A DNA stretch of 64,000 bases from Candidozyma auris (taxonomy: Eukaryota > Ascomycota > Pichiomycetes > Serinales > Metschnikowiaceae), in the NCBI RefSeq assembly GCF_003013715.1, contig NC_072813.1, forward strand, positions 1,860,001-1,924,000, in the 5' to 3' direction. The position numbers and the translations under genes are program-made. This document shows positions 37,565 through 47,600 of this stretch, in pieces. The notes below the pieces were generated by a model that saw only the letters and a program-made list of their open reading frames with translations, ran no database searches and was not told the origin of the DNA. Positions within the stretch are counted from its first letter, which is position 1. Each line of letters begins with the position of its first letter.

Positions 37565-38465
37565 TCAGGTCAGGCTAATGACCTGCTAATTTTTGTAAAC
37601 TAGCAACCCTACTTGTTTGTAGTATAACAAATAAATGTCTGTAAAAGTGGCCAGCGGTTGAATCCACTGATCATTGGCAATCAAGCATTCCCGCCAAACA
37701 CCACTCATCTGGGTCTGGCTGAAGTGCAAATGTTGATCACGTCAAATTCAATTGTGTAATATCAAGCTCCCTGGCACTCTAAAAAAAAACCGCTCGTATC
37801 CCTATTTACCACAGCCAACGCTACTTTTTAATATTCACACTTTAACAAACTTATCAAGCGGCACATCATCCATCTTCCATGAGCTGTGCACTCTGCTTAA
37901 GCTGAGTAATAAAGAAATAGGTGAACACTCCCATAGCGACTGGAGAAGCTGATTTGACCTGTCTCATTGTTTTGTTTGATGGATTCTCATCCTCAGTTGT
38001 GTCAGATAGACCCACTAGCTCACCTCGTGTTTAAATTACGTTTCAGGTTGAGGTTTCACAAATATCAACGGAGAAAATTGATATATTCTATTAAATCATG
38101 ATGGAGATTACCGATTAAGAAACTAATACAGTTCGAATCACTCGTTCAGATATTGACACCCAGTAAGCTCATGACATATCTGTCCGACCCTACACCATTG
38201 AGTTACCATTGTATATTTGTCATAACATGTTCTCATTCAAATGCTTGGAGCAAAGCTTAACTTTAATGGGAATTGTCCAGTTTAACGATATTTGAGCATA
38301 CTGGGCAGTGAGAACGTCTATAATGGACTTTTAATTCTACGATCGTCAAAAGAATAACAGTCTTCTTTAGGAGGTAGAAAGAGCCTGAGATTAAAATGTG
38401 ATAACAATTTACAACAATATTTTTTATGGCTTTGACTTGCTAAATTGCGTACAGTGAAACATAAA

Positions 38466-38476
38466 ATGGCTGCAAA
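38466..38476 (+). promoter_or_regulatory. ATGGCTGCRAA motif, copy 12
   Basis: ATGGCTGCAAA preceded by AAA, between two convergent genes, so it is not obviously a promoter site. Confidence 0.5.
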
Positions 38477-38508
38477 TGGAGGTGGTGGATGATTGATCAC
38501 GTTAGTGG

Positions 38509-38514
38509 CACGTG
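38509..38514. promoter_or_regulatory. CACGTG box between RAP1 and MP65
   Basis: GGCACGTGATAT, 32 bp from the motif copy at 38466, in a convergent intergenic stretch. Confidence 0.4.
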
Positions 38515-38802
38515 ATATCCGAGGGTGCACGAAAGGCAGCCGAGCGATTGACTCCTTCGTGGTAGGCTTGGTAGGCGAGTCGCGCGTCCAATTAGGAAAT
38601 GGTAAACACTAGACTACAGGTAGGCTGAAAAAGCAAAGTAAACACAATAAAGGTATTTAAAAAGATCTCATAGTGAATGTTTTAGGAAGAAGCAAAACAC
38701 TCGACAAATGAAGGTAAGAACGAGGGTATTCAGTTTTGCGCAGCAAGACTAATTGTCTTTGTGGCGCAACCTGCTCAAACATACAGCGATCTATGAGCCA
38801 AT

Positions 38803-39894
38803 TTAGGAAGAGTAGACACCCCAGTATTGCTCGGCGTTGTATGGGCCAGGCTGCTTCCACATGTCGTTGTAGGCATTGAAGAAAGTAGCGTCAGAACCGC
38901 ACTTGGCAGAGATAGAGTCAAGAGCAGCCTTCTGGTTTTCCTTTGATGGAACAGCAACATTGTTGGAGTCACCCTTCGTTGGCCAGCCAGTCTCAGTGAT
39001 GAAAACCTTCTTGGAGTCACCACAAGCGTTAGAGACTCTCTGGAGCTGCAACAAGGCCCAGTCGCCGGCCTCCTTGGCGGAAACGTAACCGTCAAAGAAA
39101 GCGTGGGCGTTGACAGCCATGTAGTCGGAGTGCTTACACAAGTCAGGGTTGTTGATGACAGCAATGAAGGTGTCGACAGAGACAACAGGACCGTTGTAGC
39201 CCTGGGCCTTCAAAGCAGATCTACCAGACTCAATGTACTTACCAATCTGGTCAGGGGTAGCGGAGCCAGCGTTGACCAACTCGTTACCGATGGAGACGGT
39301 GTGGACAACGTCCCAGCCACCGTGGTTCTTGACAGCCTTGGCCAAGGTCTCAACACCGCTCTCGATGTTGTCAACGTCAAAGATACCGGCGAAAATCTTC
39401 TGGCCAGAAGACAAGCCAGAGAGGGTAGCCTCGACCTGGTTACAGTCGACACCGTAAAGTCTGATCACCTCGTAACCAGACAACTTGGACACCTCAGACT
39501 TGATCTGAGAGGCAGACTTGCATCCACCATCGTCGGAGTAAGGAGAGTATGTGATACCCTTAGCAGGGCCGGAGAAGGAGCCCGAGGAGGAAGGAACGGA
39601 CACAGAGTCGGAAGAGCTCGAAGCAGGGCTGGAGCCAGAACCAGAGCTGGAGGAAGAAGAAGCAACTGGAGATGGCTTGGTAGCGAGGGTGGTGCCCACG
39701 GCAGCGGCAGCGTTAGCCTCAGCATCTTGGGTAGGTTGAGCAGCAGGAGCAGCACCGGCGGTGGCGGTGACAACTACGGTGTTCCAGTTGGTGACCACCA
39801 CAGCTTTCTTGTCGTGCTGGTGGTGCTGGTGCTGGACAGGCTGGGCCAAAGCAGTGGCAGCAAGGGCGGCGGAAACGAAGCTCTTGAACAACAT
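38803..39894 (-). CDS. MP65: Mp65/Scw4-type secreted cell-wall glucanase (GH17)
   Basis: The protein has 363 residues. A signal peptide (MLFKSFVSAALAATALA) is followed by a His-rich segment, a dibasic KK at 29-30 and a Ser/Ala-rich O-glycosylation linker (about 76-108). The GH17 domain begins at GITYSPYSDDGGCKS. Catalytic acid Glu205 lies in SIGNELVNAGS and nucleophile Glu301 in ITETGWPT. The domain is very close to Candida albicans Mp65 (a major mannoprotein antigen) and S. cerevisiae Scw4/Scw10, which remodel wall beta-glucan. Where C. albicans Mp65 has an RGD, this protein has KGD (307-309). Codon bias indicates high expression. A TATA box lies 130 bp upstream. Confidence 0.93.
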   Translation of the reverse strand: MLFKSFVSAALAATALAQPVQHQHHQHDKKAVVVTNWNTVVVTATAGAAPAAQPTQDAEANAAAAVGTTLATKPSPVASSSSSSGSGSSPASSSSDSVSVPSSSGSFSGPAKGITYSPYSDDGGCKSASQIKSEVSKLSGYEVIRLYGVDCNQVEATLSGLSSGQKIFAGIFDVDNIESGVETLAKAVKNHGGWDVVHTVSIGNELVNAGSATPDQIGKYIESGRSALKAQGYNGPVVSVDTFIAVINNPDLCKHSDYMAVNAHAFFDGYVSAKEAGDWALLQLQRVSNACGDSKKVFITETGWPTKGDSNNVAVPSKENQKAALDSISAKCGSDATFFNAYNDMWKQPGPYNAEQYWGVYSS

Positions 39895-40023
39895 TTTGTT
39901 AATGAGTGGCTAGGGTGAGGTTTTTTTCTAGGGAAGGAATGGAAGGAGTGACTATAGAATTGAACCTTACTGAAGAAAGAGAAAAAAGAGAAAAAGAAGC
40001 CGGTGTGAGGGCGCCTGCGGGAA

Positions 40024-40031
40024 TTTATATA
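40024..40031 (-). promoter_or_regulatory. TATA box of MP65
   Basis: TATATAAA on the minus strand, about 130 bp upstream of the MP65 ATG. Confidence 0.55.
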
Positions 40032-40438
40032 GGGGCGAGCGAAAACAGGCCCAGTATTTTGGTTAAAATTTTTGTTTCCCATTGACCGCACGCGGCATTC
40101 CTGCACCGGTTGCGAGCACCCACAGGCGCCAATGCGTCGACTGGCCCAGTTCCGAGGGTGCCCAGACCTCGAGGAAAGAGGCAGGCAGGAGACACTAGAG
40201 AAAGGGACTAAAGAGGAAGAGGAAGGTGAAAGAAATTGTCCCCCCCCCAGCAAAGGACGCCACTGGGATCTGGCCCTGCACGACCATTCAACCTTACTGT
40301 TCTAGTCAATTGATTTCCCCTTTCCCAGCATTCAGCAATGTTAGACCGTGGCTACTTAGTATACCTAACTAAACATGGGCAGATCCTCAACAAAGGAAGC
40401 AGGGGCAGACCTTCACTATAGGAAACAGGGCTGATACA

Positions 40439-40506
40439 CCTGCCACGAATTTGATCCTGCCACGAATTGAATCCTGCCACGAACTTAATCCTGACACGAA
40501 ATTCTG
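40439..40506. repeat. 17-bp tandem repeat, four units
   Basis: Units begin at 40439, 40456, 40473 and 40490. The first is CCTGCCACGAATTTGAT. Units 2 and 3 differ from it at two and three positions; the fourth is more diverged (CCTGACACGAAATTCTG). The array lies about 550 bp upstream of MP65. Confidence 0.8.
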
Positions 40507-41192
40507 AAACACTCGGAAAAGCAACAAGCAGGCACTGGGCACCACTGTGCAGAGGGAGCCTGAGGGTGTTTGAGAGTGCCTGTGGTGAAAAGGTGAGCAG
40601 GGTGGTGCCTGCAAGAGGGTGAGTGCGGGTGCAAAAGGGGGACTACGGGGGACTCGGAAGGGGAGTTGGTGGATGGAGTGAATTTTTCATTGGACGGAAT
40701 TGATTGGTCAATTTGAGGATGTGATTGGAAGAAGCTAGACTAGAAGGACATTGCTGGTGGGTTGTTTATCAGGATTGTGGGTATGGGGGTTTTAGTTCTA
40801 CTACAGTGAGCGTTTTGTGGAATGGGTGCAACTTTTCGTGGGCCCCTATAATACAATCCAGAGAGATTCCAATTTTGCCCCAGATGACACCGTCAAATTG
40901 GGACTCCCACTTGGATCTCGAAGGGAGATTGTGAAAATGGAGAAAATACTCTTAACGCAAGCCATTGGAGGTTTATGTCCGCAACGTAGGGGGCTGCGAA
41001 ATAGCCTCAGCCAGTGTAATGGCTATTCGTTTATATTTTTTTTTTCTAGTTGAATACCCTGGTAGTCTACAAAATTATGTTGGCGTATTCAACTCTTGGA
41101 TTCTTTCCATGATTGTATTTCATTTTATTGATGAAAACGAAGAGCATTGTAGTGATTACTCGTGTTTCCTGGACTTCAGTGGTGGCTCGCAT

Positions 41193-41203
41193 TTCGCAGC
41201 CAT
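41193..41203 (-). promoter_or_regulatory. ATGGCTGCRAA motif, copy 13
   Basis: TTCGCAGCCAT within ATTTCGCAGCCATTGG on the plus strand. It is the first of five copies in this region. Confidence 0.5.
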
Positions 41204-41741
41204 TGGACTCACACCACACAATTGACCCTCATTCGGGCCCACACTCTGGTAAGCAAACAGAAACAGGAACAGACAAAATAATATCAAAACCATCAAACGA
41301 AGTCAATGGAAAAAAAAAATGGCCAAATCTTGTTGCCCCGTTTTCATCCTCGGGTGTGTTTGGACACTCTCTGCCCGCGGGTAATTACACAACCCTTCTG
41401 GGGCCACTTCATTTTTGAGGAATGCAAAACATCCACCAAAAAGCCCACACGGCCAGGCTAAGGGAATTTGACGTCACAGCGAGGCTTGGGATGGACAAGT
41501 GAGGTTTTAAAGAATTGGCGATGATCTTCTGACCTTTTTTTTTTTTTTTTTTGGTGTCTCCAGCTTGTCTTTTGCCGTTCGGTTCCCATTCGCTGAATTG
41601 CCTACCACTTCCGATCGGACCTTTTTTTTTCATGGAGTCCCTCATCAGATGTGTATTACACCTCCGGCAGCGAGCTTTCGGGGGTTCTGGCCTGCATGGT
41701 GGCGGCATCGCACACCCAGTATCAACGATTTTGGTCTCGTG

Positions 41742-41761
41742 CACGTGCTGTGGATCACGTG
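41742..41761. promoter_or_regulatory. Two CACGTG boxes 14 bp apart
   Basis: CACGTG at 41742-41747 and again at 41756-41761. The second lies within GATCACGTGATG. Confidence 0.5.
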
Positions 41762-42039
41762 ATGTGCCTCCCTTCCCACACAATGGCCTTTTCCTCGTCT
41801 ACCACCTTTGATTCTTCCCGTCTGTGCATTCCAAAGCCCTTGTCAATGTACTCCAGTGTGGCTTCTACAATAGCATGCACAATATCCCACGTTGATGATT
41901 TGCCTAGGGGTATTGTTGTGGGTGTCCATTCCGAGGGTGCCTCAAGCGGCGCTAGCCTGTTATGGGATATGACTTGCGTGAAAACCGCAGTGCTGTGTGC
42001 AAAATCCACTGTGAATTTTTCAATTACTGTTTCATCCAA
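41755..42039 (-). other. Possible gene remnant or exon without a start codon (94 codons)
   Basis: An open frame between stops at 42040-42042 and 41755-41757. It encodes mixed, hydrophilic, protein-like sequence (DETVIEKFTVDF, STWDIVHAIVEATLEYIDKGF), unlike the Ser/Leu-rich shadows nearby. There is no ATG before residue 70. The frame one base over, just upstream, reads DPDLDQQLPKVIG. One base fewer near 42036 would join the two smoothly. I found no donor site for a missing first exon within 400 bp. The helix pattern faintly recalls Tctex-type dynein light chains, but the rest does not fit. It could be a decayed gene, a spliced gene or chance. Confidence 0.3.
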
Positions 42040-42377
42040 TCACCTTAGGCAGCTGTTGGTCTAGATCTGGGTCAAAGCAGCGGCAGATAGAGGAGGGTCT
42101 GCGGCGAAATCGATGAAGGGAAAACGTTAGGACAGGTGAAAGTTGATGATGAGGTAAAAAAAAAACGGTAAAAGCACTGTGGAGATGCAAAGAGGCACCC
42201 CAATTGCCGGGAACTTCAATTGCTAGGCTTCAAAAAAAATCCTATTACAGAACGTCAAATTGTGAACCAATTCACATTCTCGTCGTATTCGTATCACAGC
42301 GATCATCATGGGTCTACAGATCTTGCTGCCTTCCCCAATTGCCTCTGTCCATTGTCAATCGGGTGAAAAATCTAGAT

Positions 42378-42388
42378 TTCGCAGCCAT
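42378..42388 (-). promoter_or_regulatory. ATGGCTGCRAA motif, copy 14
   Basis: TTCGCAGCCAT preceded by T on the plus strand. It is 225 bp from the oppositely oriented copy at 42613. Confidence 0.5.
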
Positions 42389-42612
42389 TGCCCATGGTGA
42401 AAAAAAAATAAATCCCCCACGGCGAGATGAAATCCTCACAGCAGCATCGCAGTAACTCTCAACTTGTACCCGTTTTCTCTCCAGGCGGTCCTGTGCAGAT
42501 TCACGACAATACCTTTTACGTGCCTTTGCTGGCTGAAAATGGTCGAGTTGTAGAGTGGAGCAACACAATAGGTGGTGTTGCGTGGGCCTCGGCTCTAGGC
42601 CTTGATCCCTCA

Positions 42613-42623
42613 ATGGCTGCAAA
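42613..42623 (+). promoter_or_regulatory. ATGGCTGCRAA motif, copy 15
   Basis: ATGGCTGCAAA followed by A. It faces the copy at 42378. Confidence 0.5.
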
Positions 42624-43479
42624 AGATTCATGGGACAAGAGTTGTTTCTGCATATATTCAAAATGGACCGATATGGAGACGTAGGTAATTTTTCAGTGTC
42701 CCATTTCAGTCCCATTTCAGTGGTGGTTCAACTTTCTCATCCTGGGATCAAGAACGCCCGATTGGGAAGGTGTGAATGGCCCACGCTGCCAGGGTCAGAA
42801 TTCTGGCTTTGGTTGCCTCGGTCATGTCGGTAGTTTCTGGCAAGGGGACCTTATGGGAGCCCAATCCTTTTTTTTTGCCCTCTTTTTGGCCTCGTAAAGC
42901 TGCTTGGAGAAAGTACGAGGAAGTCAGGGAGTCTGTTTTCAGGCAACCAATTGGAACTTGCGTAGGATGTAGCTACAATCCTCCATAAAGAAGAAGGACT
43001 CCCAATTCCACCGTACATACCCATTTAAGCGTCTACTCTTACTCAAATGCTTTACTCTTTACTTTGTTGTGAGACTCTGCAACCGAAATATCATCAAGAT
43101 GTAAGCAGAGATTCGACAAATCGTTGTACAATTGACCGTTAGACCCGAGTCTGTTGATGGCCCACTTGAGAGCACAGGGAGACTTCCTTGCTTACATAAC
43201 GAGCTCTGGTCACCCAGTTTCCATGTTGCTTGAAGAAGTTGGACTGGCAATAAGAACTCTTGCTCATTTATTCCCCTAGCAGTTTACATGAGAATCTTTG
43301 TACTTGCCTGCGGTGATGTGCTCAGGATGCCCAACAGCCAAACCGTGAAGCTTTGGAACTAATCCAAGCCTTCGATTGAAAGCATTTGATGTAACCGTCC
43401 TATGTTATTCAATTCAGGGATTATTCTCTGACACTACGGGAGCGTTCTGCGGTTTTTAGTTTTTGGTGGTCTCAGCCAA

Positions 43480-43490
43480 ATGGCTGCGAA
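43480..43490 (+). promoter_or_regulatory. ATGGCTGCRAA motif, copy 16
   Basis: ATGGCTGCGAA inside CAGCCAAATGGCTGCGAAA. Its core forms a short inverted repeat, CAGCCA-AA-TGGCTG. Confidence 0.5.
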
Positions 43491-43986
43491 ATTTCAAACC
43501 GCCATCAAAATTCGATAATAATTCTATACAACACAAGATGCAATAGAGAAGACTATATTCAGTGATTTAAAGCCGTTTACACAGTTGGATTAGTCAACTG
43601 GACCCAAATCTGCTGCAACATCCTAAGGGGCCCCAACAGACTCAGCCTAATAGGCAACAATGGTCCATGGGAACTCACACATACTTTCTCAACTGGGGAT
43701 TACATCTTTTTATTCTTTCTTCACTCACTATTTAGAACCCTCACAGCTCTTATCGATAATCATATTTTGATATCATCTATCGTGTTTTGGTGAAAGTTGT
43801 ACACAAACGTCGTAAACGTGGAACAAGGGGGGAAAGTTCTCTTAATTCTCTATTGGATGGACTTCATTAACAATCTGACATGTTTACACAAGTTTGCCAA
43901 TTTTTGATAGCTCTCTTCCTATTTATTATGGTATAATCATTGACCTGAGGACACTACTGTTTGCGCGCTAATGTCCACACAATTAA

Positions 43987-43997
43987 TTTGCAGCCAT
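43987..43997 (-). promoter_or_regulatory. ATGGCTGCRAA motif, copy 17
   Basis: TTTGCAGCCAT followed by TTT on the plus strand, about 640 bp upstream of UBP15. Confidence 0.5.
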
Positions 43998-44339
43998 TTT
44001 CCTGAGCCAATTGAATGAGATCGAGGCGTCGATAATCGATTAAAAAATTAATGGGATTCAATTCACAACGCATTCTTCTGAAGTTTACCAGCATCTATTC
44101 TTTATCACCCAGATATGTTGGAAACTTTTCATGTATCTCTTTTGCAACTGCCTACTCGATTGCTGTCGCACCACAATTTGCTACGTAGCCAGTCCATCCG
44201 AACAAGCACGAATAATGTGAGACTCAAAACTTGCTAAAGCCCGTAAATCTTGAGAAGAATGCATGTGTCGCCATAAAAATCCCCTCTCCTGTGTCAAATC
44301 GTTGAAATACACGATCCGGTTTCTCCTGATCTCTCTGCT

Positions 44340-44345
44340 CACGTG
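44340..44345. promoter_or_regulatory. CACGTG box upstream of UBP15
   Basis: CTCACGTGATC, about 290 bp before the UBP15 ATG. Confidence 0.45.
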
Positions 44346-44636
44346 ATCTTACATAGATCATTCTTTGTTAATCCCTTGCTTCGGAGTATACAACTGCCAT
44401 TGCAACACTGGTGTTAACATACTTATCAACCAACTTCTCGAAGAATAAGGCACTTTTTGACAAAATAGTCTCGCAATTGCAAGACGCTACTACTTATACA
44501 CCAGTTTCTTCCACGAATCGACCTAATTCGCCAGCTCAAAGTGCGGCCGTACAAGAGAACTTCAACAACCAAAAAGCATATCATCGGCACCGATCCTGGT
44601 CTGCCACAGCTTGACGAAGACAAAAAAGGCTACGAA

Positions 44637-47600
44637 ATGACCAGCAAACCTAATGCCCAACCAGGCACCGGGCCTGGACTGAACGACGATGTTGTCGAAA
44701 TTGACAGCAGCGACTATGAGATGTTAGAGAAGTCAAACATAGCCATTGGCGGCTCCGACGCTGATAACTTGTCTGATGCCCTGGAAACTGAGCCTAGAGA
44801 CATGGATGACGACAATATGGGCATGGATGATGACGATATCGAGGAAATCACCCCTCCTACTCTTAGACAACCCGAACTTACGAAAAGACCAGGTCACCCC
44901 CTGTTGATCCCAGCCACACAGTTCGACAATTTGGCGACAAGTATAATGAAGCCCCTTCCAGACTATCCGGTCAAGGATGAGACGTACAATGTTTGGGAAA
45001 TCAAGGACTGGAACGCAATAAGGAAGGAGGATAAGATACGCGGACCCCAGTTCGAATGCGGCGGCTTCACATGGAATATTCTATTATTCCCCAGGGGCAA
45101 CAATGATTTGATATCGATGTATATGGAGCCACATCCACCAAAAGATGCCGAGGGAAATGTTGATCCAAAGTGGTATGTGTGTGCCCAATTCGGCTTTGAC
45201 TTGTGGAATCCCAACCACCCGGAGTGTCATCATGCGATGGGATCTCATCACAGATTCAACAAAAATGAAACTGATTGGGGGTTTTCATCTTTTATTTCAG
45301 GAAGAGATCTTTTGAATGCTGCCAAGTACGGAAGGGCTTATCCTTTGATGGACAAGAATCTGTTCAACATTACTGCATACGTCCGTGTGATAGATGATTC
45401 CTCAACAGGTGTTTTGTGGCATAACTGGGTAAATTACGACTCAAAAGCTGAAACTGGTTATGTTGGTCTCAACAACCAGGGAGCCACTTGTTATCTCAAT
45501 TCTCTCCTTCAATCATACTACACCACCAAGATCTTCAGAGATTTGGTGAATCAAATTCCCACAGAAGCCACAAGTGAAACTAAGAGCAAAGCAGTTCCAT
45601 TAGCCTTGCAAAAGATATTCTACCTTTTGCAACTGTCGAGCGAGCCTGTTGGTACTATGGAATTGACAAAGTCTTTTGGCTGGGACTCCTCAGATGCATT
45701 CACTCAACATGACATCCAAGAGCTCAATCGTGTTTTGATGGACAAGCTCGAAATGGCAATGAAAGGCACGAAAATTGAAAACAAGCTCAACGATGTCTTT
45801 GTTGGCAAAATGAAATCTTATATCAAATGCGTCAATGTCCCTTACGAGTCTTCGAGAGAGGAGGACTTTTGGGATATTCAATTAAATGTCCGTGGCTTTA
45901 GAACACTTGAGGAATCCTTTAAGAATTATATCGAAATCGAAATGTTGGATGGTGAAAACAAGTATCAGGCAGGCGATCAGTATGGATATCAGGACGCCAA
46001 GAAGGGTGTTGTGTTCCGTTCCTTTCCCCCTGTCCTCCATCTTCAATTGAAAAGATTCGAGTATGACTTCATGGTAGATGATCTTGTCAAGATTGATGAC
46101 TACTATGAATTTCCTGATGTTGTTGACCTTAGACCTTTTCTTGATGATGACTTGCCCGATGAAGTGAAGAATCAAAACTGGAGATACAAACTCCATGGAG
46201 TATTAGTTCATCAAGGAAGTATCTCAAATGGTCATTACTACGGTTTGATTAAACCGGAAGCTCACGAAGACTTATGGTTACGCTTTGACGACGACAAGGT
46301 TTGGAAAGCAACACCAACTCAAGTCTTTCAAGAAAATTACGGCGCCTCTGAATTGCCTCAAGCGCACCTCAGACAACTCACACGCAACGAGCAAAACGAG
46401 TACTTAATTAGACGAGCTACTTCAGCTTACATGTTGGTGTACTACCGTGAGTCTGAGTTGGATAAAATCTTGCCCCCTCAAAATTCTTTAGCACCCACAC
46501 CAACGCACGTTGCTGAGCAGATAAGAAAGGAGCAAGAGGAGTTTGAGAAGGCGGAGACAGCTAATCGTGAAGCATTGTTTTACATGCATGTGAAGATCGT
46601 TACTGTGAAAAATTTTGTTTACTATAACGGTTTCGACACTTACCCTGACCCCACAGACCCACGTCTCTTTGATGAGAACGTCTTCAACGAACATGCATAT
46701 CCGCTCTCTATAAAAGTCAAGAAGGATGCACCTTTCTCTGACCTCTATGCGCTTGTGGCTGAAAAGTTAGGATACGATGTACCCAAATCTGGCAGAACTG
46801 CCGAGGCTGCAGTATCGGTTGACGATGTTTCATCTAATTGGCCTTTCCAACTCCTCTGTGTTAGCCACCGTAACAACAGAACCAATAGACCAGATGCAGC
46901 AGTTCCTGAGCTGCTTTTTGAGGCCACGGTGAGCCAAGTATACACACAATGTTTCAAGCGTCGCTATGAGGAGATGGTATTCTTTGTGGATGAGCCTACA
47001 AGGCAATTACAAAGTATCGACGCACCTACTAAGTTAATCTCACCGGAACAATTTGACTTCGAATCAGCTGCGCACCGAATTCTCACGAACAAGTCCGTCA
47101 AAACTTTGGACCATAGCTCTTCAAACTTAATTCGAATCTTCATCAAATATTTTGATCCTGTTAGTGATGAAGCACGCGGACTTTCATATGCTGTTGTTGC
47201 ATCAGATTCAAAGGTTGATCTGTTGACTCCGATAATAAACAAGGTACTTCAATTCGATCCTGAAACACCCTTAACATACTTCGAAGAGGTCTCCCACACT
47301 AGCATCGAGCCTATCATTGAGACCATCTCTTTCGAAAAGAATGAGTTAGGAACTGGTGATGTTTTGACAGTCCAGCTTGCTGATACAGAGAGTGCCACTT
47401 TTGGTAAACGTTTCGCAAATGCCAAGGACTATTATGAGTTTTTGTATACAAGGCTTCACATACATATCAAGCCCTTCAAAGCAAACGAAGAGGAGGAGGA
47501 CAGCGACTTTGTTGCCGAGGATGACGCTAGTGGTCAAGAGAGAAAGGATGATCAGGATCAAGCCTCTAAGGCCGAAGTCGCCGATATCGAATTGGCTAAA

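Larger units (their letters stand above)
37565..38802. other. Convergent stretch between RAP1 and MP65
   Basis: This is 1.2 kb, AT-rich, between two 3' ends. It nevertheless carries a motif copy (38466) and a CACGTG box (38509) within 50 bp of each other. No ORF starting with ATG looks coding. A GTTCGAATC at 38131 is not part of a tRNA. Confidence 0.6.
39895..44636. other. Long gene-poor divergent region between MP65 and UBP15 (4.7 kb)
   Basis: This is by far the longest stretch without a clear gene. It holds the MP65 TATA box (40024), four 17-bp tandem repeats (40439-40506), a G-rich tract (about 40520-40680), poly-T tracts near 41040 and 41537, three CACGTG boxes (41742, 41756, 44340) and five exact ATGGCTGCRAA motif copies between 41193 and 43997. 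One open frame without ATG (41755-42039, complement) has protein-like composition. A long noncoding RNA, a decayed gene or an unusually long regulatory region are all possible. Confidence 0.6.

Noticed and set aside
38131..38139. GTTCGAATC, resembling a tRNA T-loop
   Set aside because: The flanking bases do not form a T-stem, and no acceptor or D-arm is present.
42314..42715. 133-codon frame on the minus strand starting with ATG in the MP65-UBP15 spacer
   Set aside because: Its composition is mixed and Cys/Arg-rich, it contains two copies of the recurrent motif and it shows no domain. It is probably chance.
39895..44636. Centromere candidate
   Set aside because: The spacer is long but not clearly lower in GC than its surroundings by eye, and it shows no large inverted repeats. 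Without CENP-A data there is no basis for the call.
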